From Diploscapter coronatus (taxonomy: Eukaryota; Nematoda; Chromadorea; Rhabditida; Rhabditidae), in assembly GCA_964036155.1 (NCBI GenBank), contig OZ038423.1:14275249-14339248 (forward strand): 64,000 bases of DNA, written 5' to 3'. Below, piece after piece: positions 24,482 to 36,584 of the stretch. Position 1 is the first letter of the stretch. Every line of letters starts with the position of its first letter. The position numbers and the translations under genes were made by a program. The notes under the pieces were generated by a model. The model was given only the letters and a program-made list of their open reading frames with translations, had not been told where the DNA came from and did no database searches.

Positions 24482-26332
24482 TCAAACTTTGCTATCTTTG
24501 AATTTTGAGGAATGTGACCAATCTTTGGTGCTGATGTTAGTGGAACCAGTATGCAGACTTTTGCTGCGCGACTAAAATGTGTATTGAATTTATCTAGGAA
24601 TTTAATGAATTCGATAGTCATACCTGGAAACTATCCATTATCGTTTTGCCGAATAACGCCCGCAGAAACATATTCCTGAAGCGTTGATTGAATATTGTGT
24701 AGATAACGAAATTGAATGCGCTGAAAGTATCTAATAAATGGAATTTCTATACACCTTGTTAATATAAGGATGTGGCTTTCTTTTTTCATTCTATTTCTCC
24801 TCACACTAATTAGATTTTATTCCCTATATTTAGCTATAGCTCGCGTCATTGTGTCATTTGGAAATTGGCGTGATAGTTTGAGATCATTAGGAAAATTATA
24901 CCTGTTAAAAATGACCATAATATTTCCTATGTAATCTAAGTTCTTCGATACTTTTATGTCGAACCATATTTCTATTGGCTAAAAATGGTATTTAGCGAAA
25001 ATAAAGGGAAAAATATGATCAACTCTGGATAGTGCACTGACGCTGTTGAATATTAGGTATGAAACCACCATGACTACTGCCATTAGAGTGGCTCTTCTAA
25101 AATATATATTTTAAATATGCCAAAATGAACGCCGAATAATCCGGTCATAACGCAAAGTGAATATGAACTAGAAGTAAAAGTTCAACATTATTCATATTTA
25201 GCATTTGGTGAACGATAATTTCATGCAGTGAGAATCACCAACGAAAATGGTAATTATACTCGAATATGTTTTTCATTTGTATTATCAATTTTAACATGAG
25301 ATTTTTTAATGATAAAACGTTAAATTCATTCACCTTATGCTTTTTTCGTCATTGTTCTTCTGTCCGTGCATACTTCCGCGAGCCTTATGCGCTTTATGAA
25401 CGAGTATTATCACATAGGCATTCAGAACGATCATAATGATCCAGAAATTTTCAAATTTCTTGTTAAAATTTCGAAAAATCACTCACCATGGAATAACTGA
25501 ATTTGTGAGAACGCTGAAATAAGTCTGGTAGTACTTTTGATAGAGAGGGTTCTTTCGCAGAGCGGTTTCTCTGATGAAACCACAGTCATCTGAAGTCAAT
25601 TCGAGAATAGTTGGGATCTAAGTGTTTATGTTAATTTTAGAATTATTTTCTATTTTACTTTACCCGACTTATAACAGTGACCACTGTAATGCATATTAGA
25701 ACGACCATTGCTCTTTTAGGGGTGCACCAGATCTTCGAATGCAGTGGGTATTTGACGGCTAAGATATGATATCTTCAAGAAATTAGCATCAAATTGAATT
25801 TACTCTAGTTGTAAATATTGAAGGTGTAGTAGACTTACCTATAAGCCGATCTACGGTAATGACAACGCAAACGAATGCGCTCAGAGATCGCGAGATAGTC
25901 ATTGCTCTCATAGTATGCAAGCCGGTGAGCCAGAAGAATCGGCAGACAAAATTTCTGCTATAACTCTGAAATATTAAACGAGATTTGATATTTCTGGCAG
26001 CAGGTTAACTAGTTCTCTACACCACTGACTAGAAGTTAGCATCATTAGACTAGAGGCTAACAAGACTATGTCGACAATAGATAATGCTGCCAAATAGATG
26101 TTGAGGGATGAGTTCCTGCAAAATCATCCTCAATCACGACAGTTTCATGGAATGACAAACTAAACCGCATTTGCTTCCTCGTAAAGACAATTATGCATAT
26201 AACTCCGGTAAATATTCCGATTATTGAAATAATCGGCAACACAACCAAATACGAGATATTCCGAACTGGGTCGGGAATTGGAGATCGTGCAAGTGGGTAT
26301 AAGCATTCTTCATTACTTGTTGAGTTATTCAT
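24482..26332 (-). CDS. FMRFamide/neuropeptide-receptor-like GPCR, array copy 7
   Basis: Exon 1 (about 26165-26332) encodes MNNSTSNEECLYPLARSPIP and TM1 ending FTRKQMR. The TM2 exon (about 26015-26115) reads SSLNIYLAALSIVDIVLL. The TM3 exon ends in VDRLI, where an intron splits the DRY region from AVKYPLHSKIWCTPKRA; the same intron position is used by copy 2. The arginine-flanking Tyr of DRY is Leu here, so the motif is DRL. Loop 2 has LELTSDDCG; TM5 IIMIVLNAYVIILVHKAHK; TM6 RRATLMAVVMVVSYLIFN. A small exon has NLDYIGNIMVIFN and the TM7 exon AFNFVIYTIFNQRFRNMF. The last exon gives SRSKSLHTGSTNISTKDWSH, stop 24482-24484. All joins keep frame. DRL could alter G-protein coupling (inference). Confidence 0.78.
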
Positions 26333-26929
26333 TTATATCTGAAAAGAAGGAGATATCTTCCTGATGAAGAATAATTCGAATAATATAAAATATCTGAAAA
26401 CAAACGTAGATAATCTCGTTATTTAGAAAATGTATATGTAAAAACTAGAGATGATGAAGCACGTGGACGTCATTTTTAATAGAAATGTTATTAGACCTAA
26501 GTCAACGTGCCTGTATAATGATTTGTTTTGGAAACCGGAAAAATGATAATCACATTAGAGATAGCTTCCAGGATAAATATTTAACTAAGTTTACGCAGAC
26601 TAAAATTTAAGAGAGAAAGCTGGAGATGTGAACCTTCACATTTCAACATATCATTTGGAGAGCCCATTATGCTAGTGTTTTGAAGCCAATTAAGCCAGAA
26701 AAACGCGAATCAATAATTATGAGGTGAAAACTTGCGTGAAAATGCGCTATATTGCAGACTGAAGCTGTTTCTTGTGTTTTCTTTATGGAACATCGACGAA
26801 AAAATCATTTGATCCAACGATAAGATTTGCAGACTTGAAAAAACTATACACATGCCTAATATGGAAAAAAAATCGCTCTTCATGAATTATTCCTTTAATA
26901 TTTGCATTAAAAGTAACAACATGAGATAA

Positions 26930-27235
26930 CAATAATTTCCTTTAAACTCTACTCTCACTAAATTTCGTTCTATGAGTTCAATCTTCGAGTTGTTCGTAGT
27001 GAAACCGGTATTCGCACTTTTGCAAGCCTAAATGATGCAAATTTATAAAATCAAAGAATAAAAGTAATACCTAAAAGTTATCCATTATTGCAAATAATTA
27101 TTGATTTAGCGAAGAAAAATAGCAAATTTAGCGCCAAACGTTTGAAAGGACTTATTACGCTGGAAGTGTTTCAGAAGCCATTCTGCTTGACAAAGTGCCT
27201 ATCGATAAAAGTGACGGCACTAAAAGGAAGGGTTC
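26930..27235 (-). pseudogene. Decayed receptor copy: TM7 exon and terminal exon relics
   Basis: After an acceptor (TTTTAG at about 27217) the sequence TGCCGTCACTTTTATCGATA follows the pattern of intact TM7 exons (TGCCTTCAACTTTATCATCT in copy 2). It continues with CACTTTGTCAAGCAG, matching the FNQRFRK coding segment, but hits an in-frame stop within about 17 codons. Further on, ATGGATAACTTTTAGGTATTA matches the donor region of copy 7. A stretch at about 26940-27010 reads CKSANTGFTTNNSKIE, matching the copy 7 terminal exon (SKSLHTGSTNIS). No TM1-TM6 exons were found here. Confidence 0.65.
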
Positions 27236-27633
27236 GCTAAATCGGAACCAAGTGAATCCACTTTTCGCATGAAATATGTAAGAACACGAATATTTTGATC
27301 TAGAGATAACATTTGTTGACTGAGAAAAGTCGCATTGAAATCAGTTTACAACCGTGGCGAACGAATACTCAATTCTACAAGTGACAAATTAGTTAAAGTA
27401 GTTATAAAAAGTAGTCCGTTGTAGTTTGTTGGGTGAAAAATCACATGAAATTCAACTATCAATAGAAAGATTCAAAAAGCTCGCATAACCATGTTATTCT
27501 TCGTTCAATCTTTTGAATTCCATTCAAGATAGCATCTAGACGAATAATATCAGCACCACATCACATTAAAATCTGTCATATGTTTGCTGTTTACATTAAG
27601 TTCGAATTTAACAAAGCTATCGTAGAGATATAT

Positions 27634-27930
27634 TTATTTATCAATATGATCAATTTGTACAAATTTACTAATATTGTGCATAATTTCTGAAGTTTGGAAC
27701 TCATAACGATGAGGTCGTTTGTTGTTCGTGACAATCTTTAATTGCTGAAGCTCCATCGGGTACTGAAATTTGAAAATATTTGCAATTCTAATGACTTCAG
27801 TGGAAAATTTGTTTAGATAATTGTCATTTATATTGCAAACTTCAAAAAAAACAGAGGTGTCGTTAGAAAATGACGAACGGACCTTGCAAAATAATAACAT
27901 GAAACTTGACACCGTTAAAAGTTCACCCAA
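27634..27930 (-). CDS. Unrecognised ORF with a possible signal peptide
   Basis: A single open frame of 98 codons begins MGELLTVSSFMLLFCKVRSS, which could be a signal peptide, and continues with polar, Asn/Lys-rich sequence containing two Cys. No family was recognised and no flanking exon can be defined. It lies between a decayed receptor and copy 8. It may be a small secreted protein or chance. Confidence 0.2.
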   Translation of the reverse strand: MGELLTVSSFMLLFCKVRSSFSNDTSVFFEVCNINDNYLNKFSTEVIRIANIFKFQYPMELQQLKIVTNNKRPHRYEFQTSEIMHNISKFVQIDHIDK

Positions 27931-28100
27931 ATACTATTTGAAATAAGGAGTTAGATAAAAATAAACGGATGAATTTTCAAAGAAATCGTATTTTTAACTT
28001 CCTAGAAAAGTTCATAATTTAGAATTGCAATGATTGCGATAAAGAAAAAATGGTGAACTCCCAAAAAGAGTCTTATTTCTGACTTCCTTATAAGATTTAT

Positions 28101-30543
28101 TCAACTTTGAGAGCATGTAGTGTTGAATAAGAAGAACAAATTGGGCGAACTTTCCGAAACATGCAGAATAATTTTTTCCAATCCGAACCTTTCCGTATTT
28201 AGCCATGCCTTCCATTGTCGATCCCGCTTGCACAACAACACTGTACACATTTTCCTGAAGCGAGGCGAGAACCACGCATAAATGAGGAAGTTGAACGCGC
28301 TGAAACTCGGTCATCACGATATTTTTGGGCGTTCATTATTCAATTTTCAGAATAATTGCGATTTTTGTAATAATAATTCTAGTCCATTTGCAGCCATGAT
28401 GAATTATATTTCGTAAAAATTTCGATGGAAAGATCGACTCATTTTATGCGTCTTGAGAAATTTTAATCTATGATGCCTGGCATTTGTGAAATGTTTTGAC
28501 ATCGAGGACCCAATTCGTTGCGAATAATCTATTATGACTTGAAAAAACTAATTATCTTTTTATGCTCTAATTTGTTCTGAATTATGCACGAATCCGAAAT
28601 GTTGAAATTAAGCTCATAACTCAAATGCATTTACTAAATTGGCTAAATGACGCTATGAACTTTAAAATAATGGGAAGGGAGTTTTACCTGTATATACAGA
28701 CAAGAATGTTCCCGATCGGTATGAGCTGTTTCGGAAAGCCTAACTCCAATGGAATGCTAATGTTGTTGATCGCCGCCAAACTGTTGAATATTAGAAATGT
28801 TGCTATGATTACGATAGCCATTTTGCTGCACCTAACGCTAAAATTCAATAATGTGATCATACTTTCGAGAGTTCTGTTTACCTTTTGTCACTCGACAGGT
28901 TTGTTTGCGAATTTAGTCTAATTAGTCGCATTTTCTTCGCTTCTCGTATGAATTTGACGATAAATACGTTCAAAATTATCATTATAGCCCTGAAATTGAC
29001 AAATTTTGCATTTTTCCAGAAGGAAGGCTATTACCATGGAATACATATCCTCAACAACAAGTAGCAATACATGACATAGAATTTTTGATAATAAGGATTT
29101 TTGGCCAGTTCGCTATCCAAAACATAGCCACAGTAGTGCTGGGCGTACTCGAAGAAGCCAGGTAGCTGAACAAGTCATGATTAATTTATCTGACATGAAA
29201 TATCAAATTGGGCTCATCACAAAGTCCAACATTTTGAAGGGGCCAATCTTTACTCTATCATTTTTCCTAACGTTATGAGTTTACACTAAATCAAATGAGC
29301 TTACTTGATATATGATTATCACAACCGTAAGTGAAGATAAGATTTTGACAGCTCGTTTTGGCGTACACCATATTTTTGAGTGCAACGGGTATTTTACAGC
29401 GATGAATCTGTCTATGCTTACGACGACGCAAGTCCAAACAGACCCTATAAAATTAGGAAAATAATAACTTAAAAATATCACGGCGTGTGTATGAAATTTC
29501 ATTACAGGTACAAAAGTCGCTCATTTTCTCTCTACATTCATTCTTTTTCATCTACCAATGTCGAAAATTTATAAAGTTTTCTTACCAACATGTGCGATAT
29601 TGAGAATCGTCATCGTGTAGGGCGTCGAGAACCAATGGAATTGGCAAATAATATTATTCACATAGCCCTGAAATAGAAAATTGATGCTCTTAATTTTCTC
29701 ATTGTGCTCATTATGATGTAGATTGTGTGGCCTCATAGCTGAGTGGGTTAAAACGAAACTTGTGACATAAAATTGAATTCGTGCAACTTTGTGTAAAAAT
29801 AACGCAAATTTACTCATGACTTATGACTCAATGTGCTAAAAATGGATAACCTGACATTTGTTATGCTCGCTTTTAACGTCTAAAGTTTGCAACATAAAAT
29901 AACAAGAGTGAACAAAAGCTTTAAGAATTCGTTAATTTTATAATTTTATGCAAAGCTAATAAGAACATTTTAAAAATAGCCAGGTTTGAAACCTACCAAT
30001 TCATGGCAAGCCTGCATTGGAGTGAATACCAAGATGCTGAATAACAGTAGAATCAAATCGAAGAATGACAACCACGCAAGGTACACGTTCAGTGAAGATG
30101 AACTGAAATATTCTTATTATTCGAAAAATTCGACAAAGCAAAAGATCAAATCCGATATTTTCCTCATGGAGGAAGCAAATTTCTCGAGCAAAATAAACAA
30201 TTCCACTCATTCATTTGCAGCCTGAAGAAAAATAGGAAAAAATCAACTTACCGCATTTTCTTCCTCGTGAACACAAATATGGATAGTAGAGCTGAAAATT
30301 GATAACGTTGAAGATTTGTAGCAATTCAACTTGAAACATGACATGTAAGAGAACGTTTATCCATTCATCCGGCATTCTATTTTATCATGAAGAGAATTTT
30401 CAATTACCTGTAAAAATCCCGAATATGCTAATTATTGGTAGAATCATCAAATAAATGTAGATCGTGACCAGATCAGAATCGAATTCGATGAACGGATAGC
30501 TGCAGGTGGGCACATTTTGGTGGGTTCCTTTAGTCACGTTCAT
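28101..30543 (-). CDS. FMRFamide/neuropeptide-receptor-like GPCR, array copy 8
   Basis: Exon 1 (about 30416-30543) encodes MNVTKGTHQNVPTCSYPF and most of TM1; a very small exon finishes it with LSIFVFTRKKMR. The TM2 exon (about 30000-30105) reads SSSLNVYLAWLSFFDLILLL. TM3 is split over two exons: GYVNNIICQFHWFSTPYTMT ... then SVWTCVVVSIDRFIAVKYP and SKIWCTPKRA (about 29305-29444). Loop 2 has FFEYAQHYCG; TM5 has RAIMIILNVFIVKFIREAKK; TM6 exon has MAIVIIATFLIFNSLAAIN and PIGNILVCIYR. The last exon (28101 to about 28308) reads AFNFLIYAWFSPRFRKMC and a tail ending TTCSQS. It is the most upstream copy and most resembles copy 1 in its tail start (WxxWL). It appears intact. Ligand unknown. Confidence 0.78.
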
Positions 30544-32626
30544 CGTTATTTGCCATTTGAATGATCCATTCCTAAGAGCAGAGGACTGAGAGGGAGGATG
30601 CTTGAATGCCTAGAATGCTTGACTCTCGATCCTATTACAAATTCGAACTGAAACCGATGAACACGAAAACGTAGAAATTCGATGCTCAATTCGAGAAAGA
30701 CAAACAACGAGAATAATACGGGGCATTACTTATTTTGATCGCATAGCATTTTGTAAACCAAGGGCAATTTTAATGAAATAAGAGGCTTTCCCACAATCTC
30801 TTTCAGTGATCTTGGATATAAATGATTAGAAGTGATAAAAATAACATTTTTAGTTCAGACTTCCAATATCAGGATATCATTTTGATTTTACTTTGCTGAA
30901 AATAAATGCTATCTTTCAAAGATTAAGAAATTTTTAGGAATAAAAATTACGAAAATGTATGACAAGAAACTACTGAACAGATTAGAAGTAAAAAAGAATG
31001 AAGTGATGACACAGAATAACGTGGGCAACAATAATTGGAAGAAAACCAACCGAGTGGAAGCGTAATCAATACACCTAATTTAAAAGAATATGGTGGGTTG
31101 GCTTATAAATATTTAAATAGTTTTATAATTGACGAAATTAAGCCGCCAATCATCATTTGAGAAAAATTATTGAGATCATTTTCATAAAGAGAAACGTTGG
31201 TAGCTGGAAGCTCTTTGAATACTTGAAGATGACAGCTATTTTCGAATTTACGCACTACACGATAGGACAGAGGAGAACAGATAGTTTGCTCATTATGTAT
31301 GCAGGCTGGAATTAATGTCGAAATACTCACATATGTCTTAATTAGAGAAAAATACCGAATTTGACATGTTTTACGATAATGATACTGGAAATGTTGAAGA
31401 ACAAAATTTCATACGATAAGGAAAAAGTCGAGAGCTTTTGCTTTTGATATGGAGGTCATCCATGCGAAAATTCGAAAAATAATACATGGCTACAAAGAAG
31501 TTTAATGAGGTGTTTGACTTTTAAAATGCGACCAGTTAATGGAAAATGAACTCATCTTTAATCGAATGGAATAATTTTCGAAGAATGAATACTTTCGAAA
31601 ATTCGTCGGAGCAAAATATCACTGAAATTTATGAACATATTAACTTGGAAAGATTAGAAGAAATGCAATGTTCATAGCTTGCTCGATTGATATTTCGTAT
31701 ATCCATTATTCATTAAATCCTAAGAAATTCTAAACAATTACAATCAGACATTCACTCAGAAAGGGAAGTTTTAGGGAATGAAGTCCGCAGAGCAAAACTA
31801 TTCTATAGTAATTTGATACGATGGCTGTTCCGAAACGAGATTTTAGTCAAACATATTGGATTAAGGGGCATCCTCATGATGAATTTAGCGTAAGCTGTTT
31901 AGCCCTGGTCAATTCATTCATAACTGAGCAAATGAGACGAGACGAAAGTGTTTAACGGGAAGGAATTTTAGATCTGGCATTTTTCAGTTTCACTCCAGAA
32001 TTTAAAATCTGATTGAATATTGCAGTGTTTTGCTCTCTGCCTTGTCCGACGAAGTCCCCTTAAAATGACTCAAAAATCTATTTTTTCTTGAGTTATCATA
32101 AATTTTAACAAAATATGCTTTGATAACATTGTAGGGAATATTTTTTTAGAATCTTTCAGCGAAAAAATAATGAATAGATGAAAAGTTCTATTCATTTTTT
32201 TCAAAAAAAAAAAAAAACACCGGAAAGGTCAAAGCACTGTGAGTGAGAACATCGCACATGTTCATTAACATGATAACGAAGTGGCACAAGAAATTGAAAA
32301 AAAAAATATATTATAAATCTATGAAAGAAATCAAATAATAAAAAAAAACTTTTAAATTCAAATTCTTTTAATCCAAATATAGCCAATTTTTAAGAATAGA
32401 ATGTAGAAATCAGAAAGGAACATTGCAACATTTAACAAGGAAGAATTTTAAATCTGTCATTTCTGAGTTACTTAGGAATTTAAAATCGGCTTGAATATAT
32501 TGAGAACGTCCCACACGTTTGGGAATATGACATCTTATCATCCGGATGGAAGCGTGTGTTTTGATGCCTTAAATGGAGGACTGAGATGGTCAATTTCAGA
32601 AAAGTGTACTCCTCAACTTATTAGGC
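30544..32626. other. Gene-poor DNA with weak repeats
   Basis: No confident gene. A minus-strand open frame at 31103-31330 contains ACIHNEQTICSPLSYRVV and FENSCHLQVF, with three Cys and an exon-like acceptor, but the flanking donor signals conflict. Around 31958-32025 and 32435-32500 a similar unit (GGAAGAATTTTAAATCTGTC-type, then GAATTTAAAATC) occurs twice, suggesting an old tandem or dispersed repeat. A homopolymer A-run lies at 32205-32217. Confidence 0.4.
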
Positions 32627-34970
32627 AAATGAATGAATTAGTTTTTGGCCTTTAAGAGAGTGTATTTGTAAGACCCGAACAGTCATCAAAGAAAACTCGG
32701 ATTTCAAAATTTTTTTTGAAAAATCGTGATTTTATCATAGAGTTAGATACTCCTATGGGTCCTAGTCACAAAATCAAGGAGATTAGGCCTCGCCCCCAAA
32801 AGTGGGCGGAGCTATGCTAATTTGAAAATTTTGGTTTCGATGAAAAATTGCTCGTTAGATGGTACAAAGAAAACTTTTTTGCTATAAAAGATTTTCGAGA
32901 AATTTAAAAAGGATGTTAGATTAGACAGTGGGCCACGTCTACTGATATATTGGTTTAGGGGTATCAACCACTTGCTAGTACGGTAGGCTGTCCTGATGTC
33001 AAAATAGGGAGTAAAAATACCCCTAAAATTTGTAGAAAATGGCTTCCCCTGAACAAAAAATATATTACAACATTGAAATAAACGCCGTAGGATGGTAGAG
33101 GAATTCAAGCTGCACTAATATCATTAATAAAAAGTGAGAAAACATGCGACCCTTTTTGAGAAAAAGTGCCCAAAGATGGTGTGGTTAGAGGGTCGAATTT
33201 CGAAATTTCATACAAACCCCCACAATATGCATACCAATCGATAGAGCTCAAAAAACTGAGCAACTTTTGTGAAGACACTTTGGGTCTAGCTATAATGGTA
33301 TGTGTGGTATGGAGGTTTGAATGGGTCAGACCCACGAAAATGACAGAAATCTTCAAAAATTCATAACTTTTCGAAAATCAAACCAAATTGAAAAATCTCT
33401 TCGGAATATGGCAGTTGGAGGGCAATACTTCATTTTCGCTTCCTAGAGTACCGTGCTACCACTTACCATGGTACAATATGGGTCCATGGTATACCACCCA
33501 TATGGTACCCGAGCAGTACTATACAAAAATGGGTATCAATCGACTCGAAATTGACTGAAGAGTGATATTCGAGTCCATTTCTATCAATTTAAGCAAATGA
33601 TTTCATAGAAATACCTTTGGATATGGTAGAAACCATCTGCTGAAAATGGCCCAAAATGGGATATTTTCAATTGACCATAAAAGTTGATAGACTAATCTGT
33701 TTTTAAAATGGTTTTCAACATATTACTCAACTCGAAAAGAGCTTTTGTTTGGTATATAACATGATGGGTCTTATTTACCAAATGGTAATTTGACCATATG
33801 GGTCGCGGTTCATATGGGTCAAGCTACCATTTTTAACAAAGACCCATTATGTAGTATATCAAACGAAAGCCCTTATCGAGCTGAGTAATATGCTGAAAAC
33901 CAATTGAAAAATAGATTAGTCTATCGCCTTTTATGGTCATTTGAGAATACCCCATTTTTGGTATTTTTCGACAGGTGGTTATAGTCAATTACGATGATGG
34001 TATAATGAAACCACTTGCTGAAATTGATAGAAATGGACTCGAATATTACTCTCCAGTCAATTTCGAGTCGAATGATACCCATCTTGGTATAGTACTACTC
34101 GGGTACCATATGGATGGTATACCATGAACCCATATTGTACCATGGTAAGTGGTAGCACGGTACTCTAGGAAGCAAAAATGAAGTATTGCCCTTCAACTGC
34201 TATATTCTGAAAAGATTTTTCAATTTGGTTTGATTTTCGGAAAGTTATGAATTTTTGAAAATTTTTGTCATTTTTGTGGGTCTGACCCCTTCAAACCTAC
34301 ATACCATGAATACCATAATAGATAGCCATGAGGTGTCTTTACAAAAGTTGTTCAGTTTTTCGAGCTCTATCGAATAGTATACACATTGTGGGGTTTAGCT
34401 CACATTTTTGAATTTCGACCCCCTAACCGCATCCTCTTTGGGCGCCTTTTTCTCAAAAAGGGTCGCATGTTTTCCCACTTTTTATTGCTGATATTAGTGC
34501 AGATTGAACTCCTCTATCATTCTACGGCGTTTATTTCAATGTTGTAATATATTTTTTGTTCAGGGGAAGCAATTTTCTACAAATTTTAGGGGTATTTTTA
34601 CCCCTATTTTGATATTAGAACAACCTACCGTACTAGCAAGTGGTTGACCCCACAAAACCTATATATTAGAAGATGTGCAATTACATGGGCTATATGGTGC
34701 TTTTTAAATTTTTCGAAAATCTTCTATAACAAATAAGTTTTCTTTGTACCATTTGATGGTCACTTTAGCGTCAAAATCGCAATTTTCAAATTAGCATAAC
34801 TCCACCCACTTTTGAGAGCGGGACCTAATCTTTTCGATTTTGTGATTAGGACCTACAGGAGTATTTATCTCTGTGATCAAAACATGATTTTTCAAACTTT
34901 TTTTTGAAATCCGTAAACTGTTCGAGTCTTAGAAATACACTCTCTTAAACATGCAAACTAATAGTCATTT
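32627..34970. repeat. 2.3-kb spacerless palindrome (foldback element)
   Basis: The left arm (32627 to about 33803) and right arm (about 33806 to 34970) are inverted copies with many mismatches and small indels. Matched landmarks are TTTAAGAGAGTGTATTT at 32651 with AAATACACTCTCTTAAA at 34933-34949, the AAAAGTGGGCGGAGC/CTCCACCCACTTTT pair, the CCATGGTACAATATGGGT pair and the central GACCATATGGGTC segment. The arms meet almost without a loop near 33805. Short open frames inside are uninterrupted by chance and have no recognisable domain. It behaves like a nonautonomous foldback transposon, and its transcripts would form long double-stranded RNA. Confidence 0.85.
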
Positions 34971-35449
34971 CTAGGGATTTTAGGATTTCATATGGGTAAC
35001 TTGATGATTACAAGGAAATAAGATGAAGATATAGTCTTAGAACATAAGACTATTAGGATATTTAGTCTGACTAATACGATAGAATTTAGGATGTCTGTCT
35101 TTCGGTTAGTAATGGGATAGACAATAATACCTGTTGCACTTTTAAGATCAAAATAAAAGAAGGAGAGTAACAAAAGTTATTGTCTAATCCAAAATGATCA
35201 AAGCAGAGTTCCTTAAGAAATTTCCAAATCTATTGAAACAGTATGCAAGTCAGCTAAAAAGGATTTCAACTTTTGCCTGCCTTTGGGGAACAGTGAGAGA
35301 GGATTCGATAGAAATGGATCCAAGACAGTTCGGGTGTTCACTTTGTGTTGATTGTACGAATTGTGAGCGTAAGAGTTTCGATTGCAAAAATTTATTGAAC
35401 GAAACAAACACGAACGCATACAAATAGCTCTAAGCGAGCGCGATGGAAA

Positions 35450-35580
35450 GGACCGTCCTCGAGGGGGACGGTTTTGGGGAAGTTCCGCTCAGGACGAACG
35501 GTAGGAACAGAAACTGACTCTTTCCAGCAGGAAAGAAGAGTCAAGGAGACACAAACTGTCCCCGCCCTCTGAAAGGGGAG
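35450..35580. other. GC-rich island with consecutive stem-loops
   Basis: Three inverted repeats follow each other: ACCGTCC/GGACGGT (35452-35472), GTTCC/GGAAC (about 35482-35508) and GACTCTTTCC/GGAAAGAAGAGTC (35516-35542), with a C-run/G-run pair after them. The stretch stands out by base composition from the AT-rich surroundings. It could be a structured RNA or an insertion remnant. I do not recognise an RNA family. Confidence 0.35.
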
Positions 35581-36584
35581 AGTGAGAGAGGGGGCTTGAC
35601 CTTAGGGATATGAGGAATTTGGGAGTGCTCTTTGTTTATGACGAAAGAAAGTGGAAGAAAAAAGTAAAAATTATGAAATTTTAAAAGTTCGGCAGAACAA
35701 ATAATGAAATGTCACAGGAAAATAGATCAACGAACGTTGAGAAATATTGACAAACAAATAATTTCCTGCCATACGCTATTTCGCATGTCCAAATGCAACT
35801 AATTTTCATGAGCGACATTTAAAGAACCGATGGAGAAAACAGAAGAACTCTGCAAATTTGCGATAGGGAAGTCTTAAATAAAGCATTCCTAAAAAATCGG
35901 GCATACTTTATAAAATGAATTTTGTTAAAAAATTTAATGATGCATTTTCTGAGAAAATGACCATCTTTTCATCTCTGAAACATGAATATAGAATTTGGTC
36001 GGTTATTTTTGAAAGTAAGTGCTGAAGATAAATCTTAAATTTATTTTTACGTTAAAATATTTACATAATTAGCAAATTTCAATCGAAAAGTATCCTAGGA
36101 ATTTCAAACGACAAAAATGCGACATTCACACAAGAAGGAATCTTAAATCGCATTTTTCAAATACGAATTGTGCCCCAGCTTTACAAATACTGCTTAGAAC
36201 TCTAGGAAAATAGTCATTTTTTATCATTTTGCGAGACATGTGTTTGAATTGAGAGGCGAAGCTCTGATTCGGAAATGAAAATTGAATCACGGGCTCGGGC
36301 TTTGTTGTCGAATTGTCCTCGAATCCTCCAGAGGATATTTCATTTGTTGAAACTCAATAGGCTGCTGAAAACGCGAAAATACAATAGGACCAGACAATGG
36401 GAAAATTCAAAAATTCGTGTGTTGCGCGTTCATTTTGATGCTCATTTTGCAGCGACATTTCACATTCTACTTCCACTCAACAGTATCCATTTTCAGAAGA
36501 TTTCTCGGACATTAGCAAAATGTTTATAAAATGACTTTTTTTTACCTATTATGACAATGTTTGAAAAATGAAAGTGCAATTTTA

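Noticed and set aside
29718..29790. tRNA-like A box (TAGCTGAGTGGGTTAA)
   Set aside because: The A box fits well, but there is no proper B box (GGTTCGANTCC), no anticodon stem and no acceptor-stem pairing. At most a tRNA-derived fragment.
31103..31330. Minus frame with a Kazal-like Cys spacing
   Set aside because: Only three Cys, conflicting splice signals at its start and no partner exon, so not called as a gene.
33166..33366. Open frame of 66 codons inside the palindrome
   Set aside because: It overlaps a minus-strand frame in the same arm, the mirrored arm does not keep it, and there is no domain.
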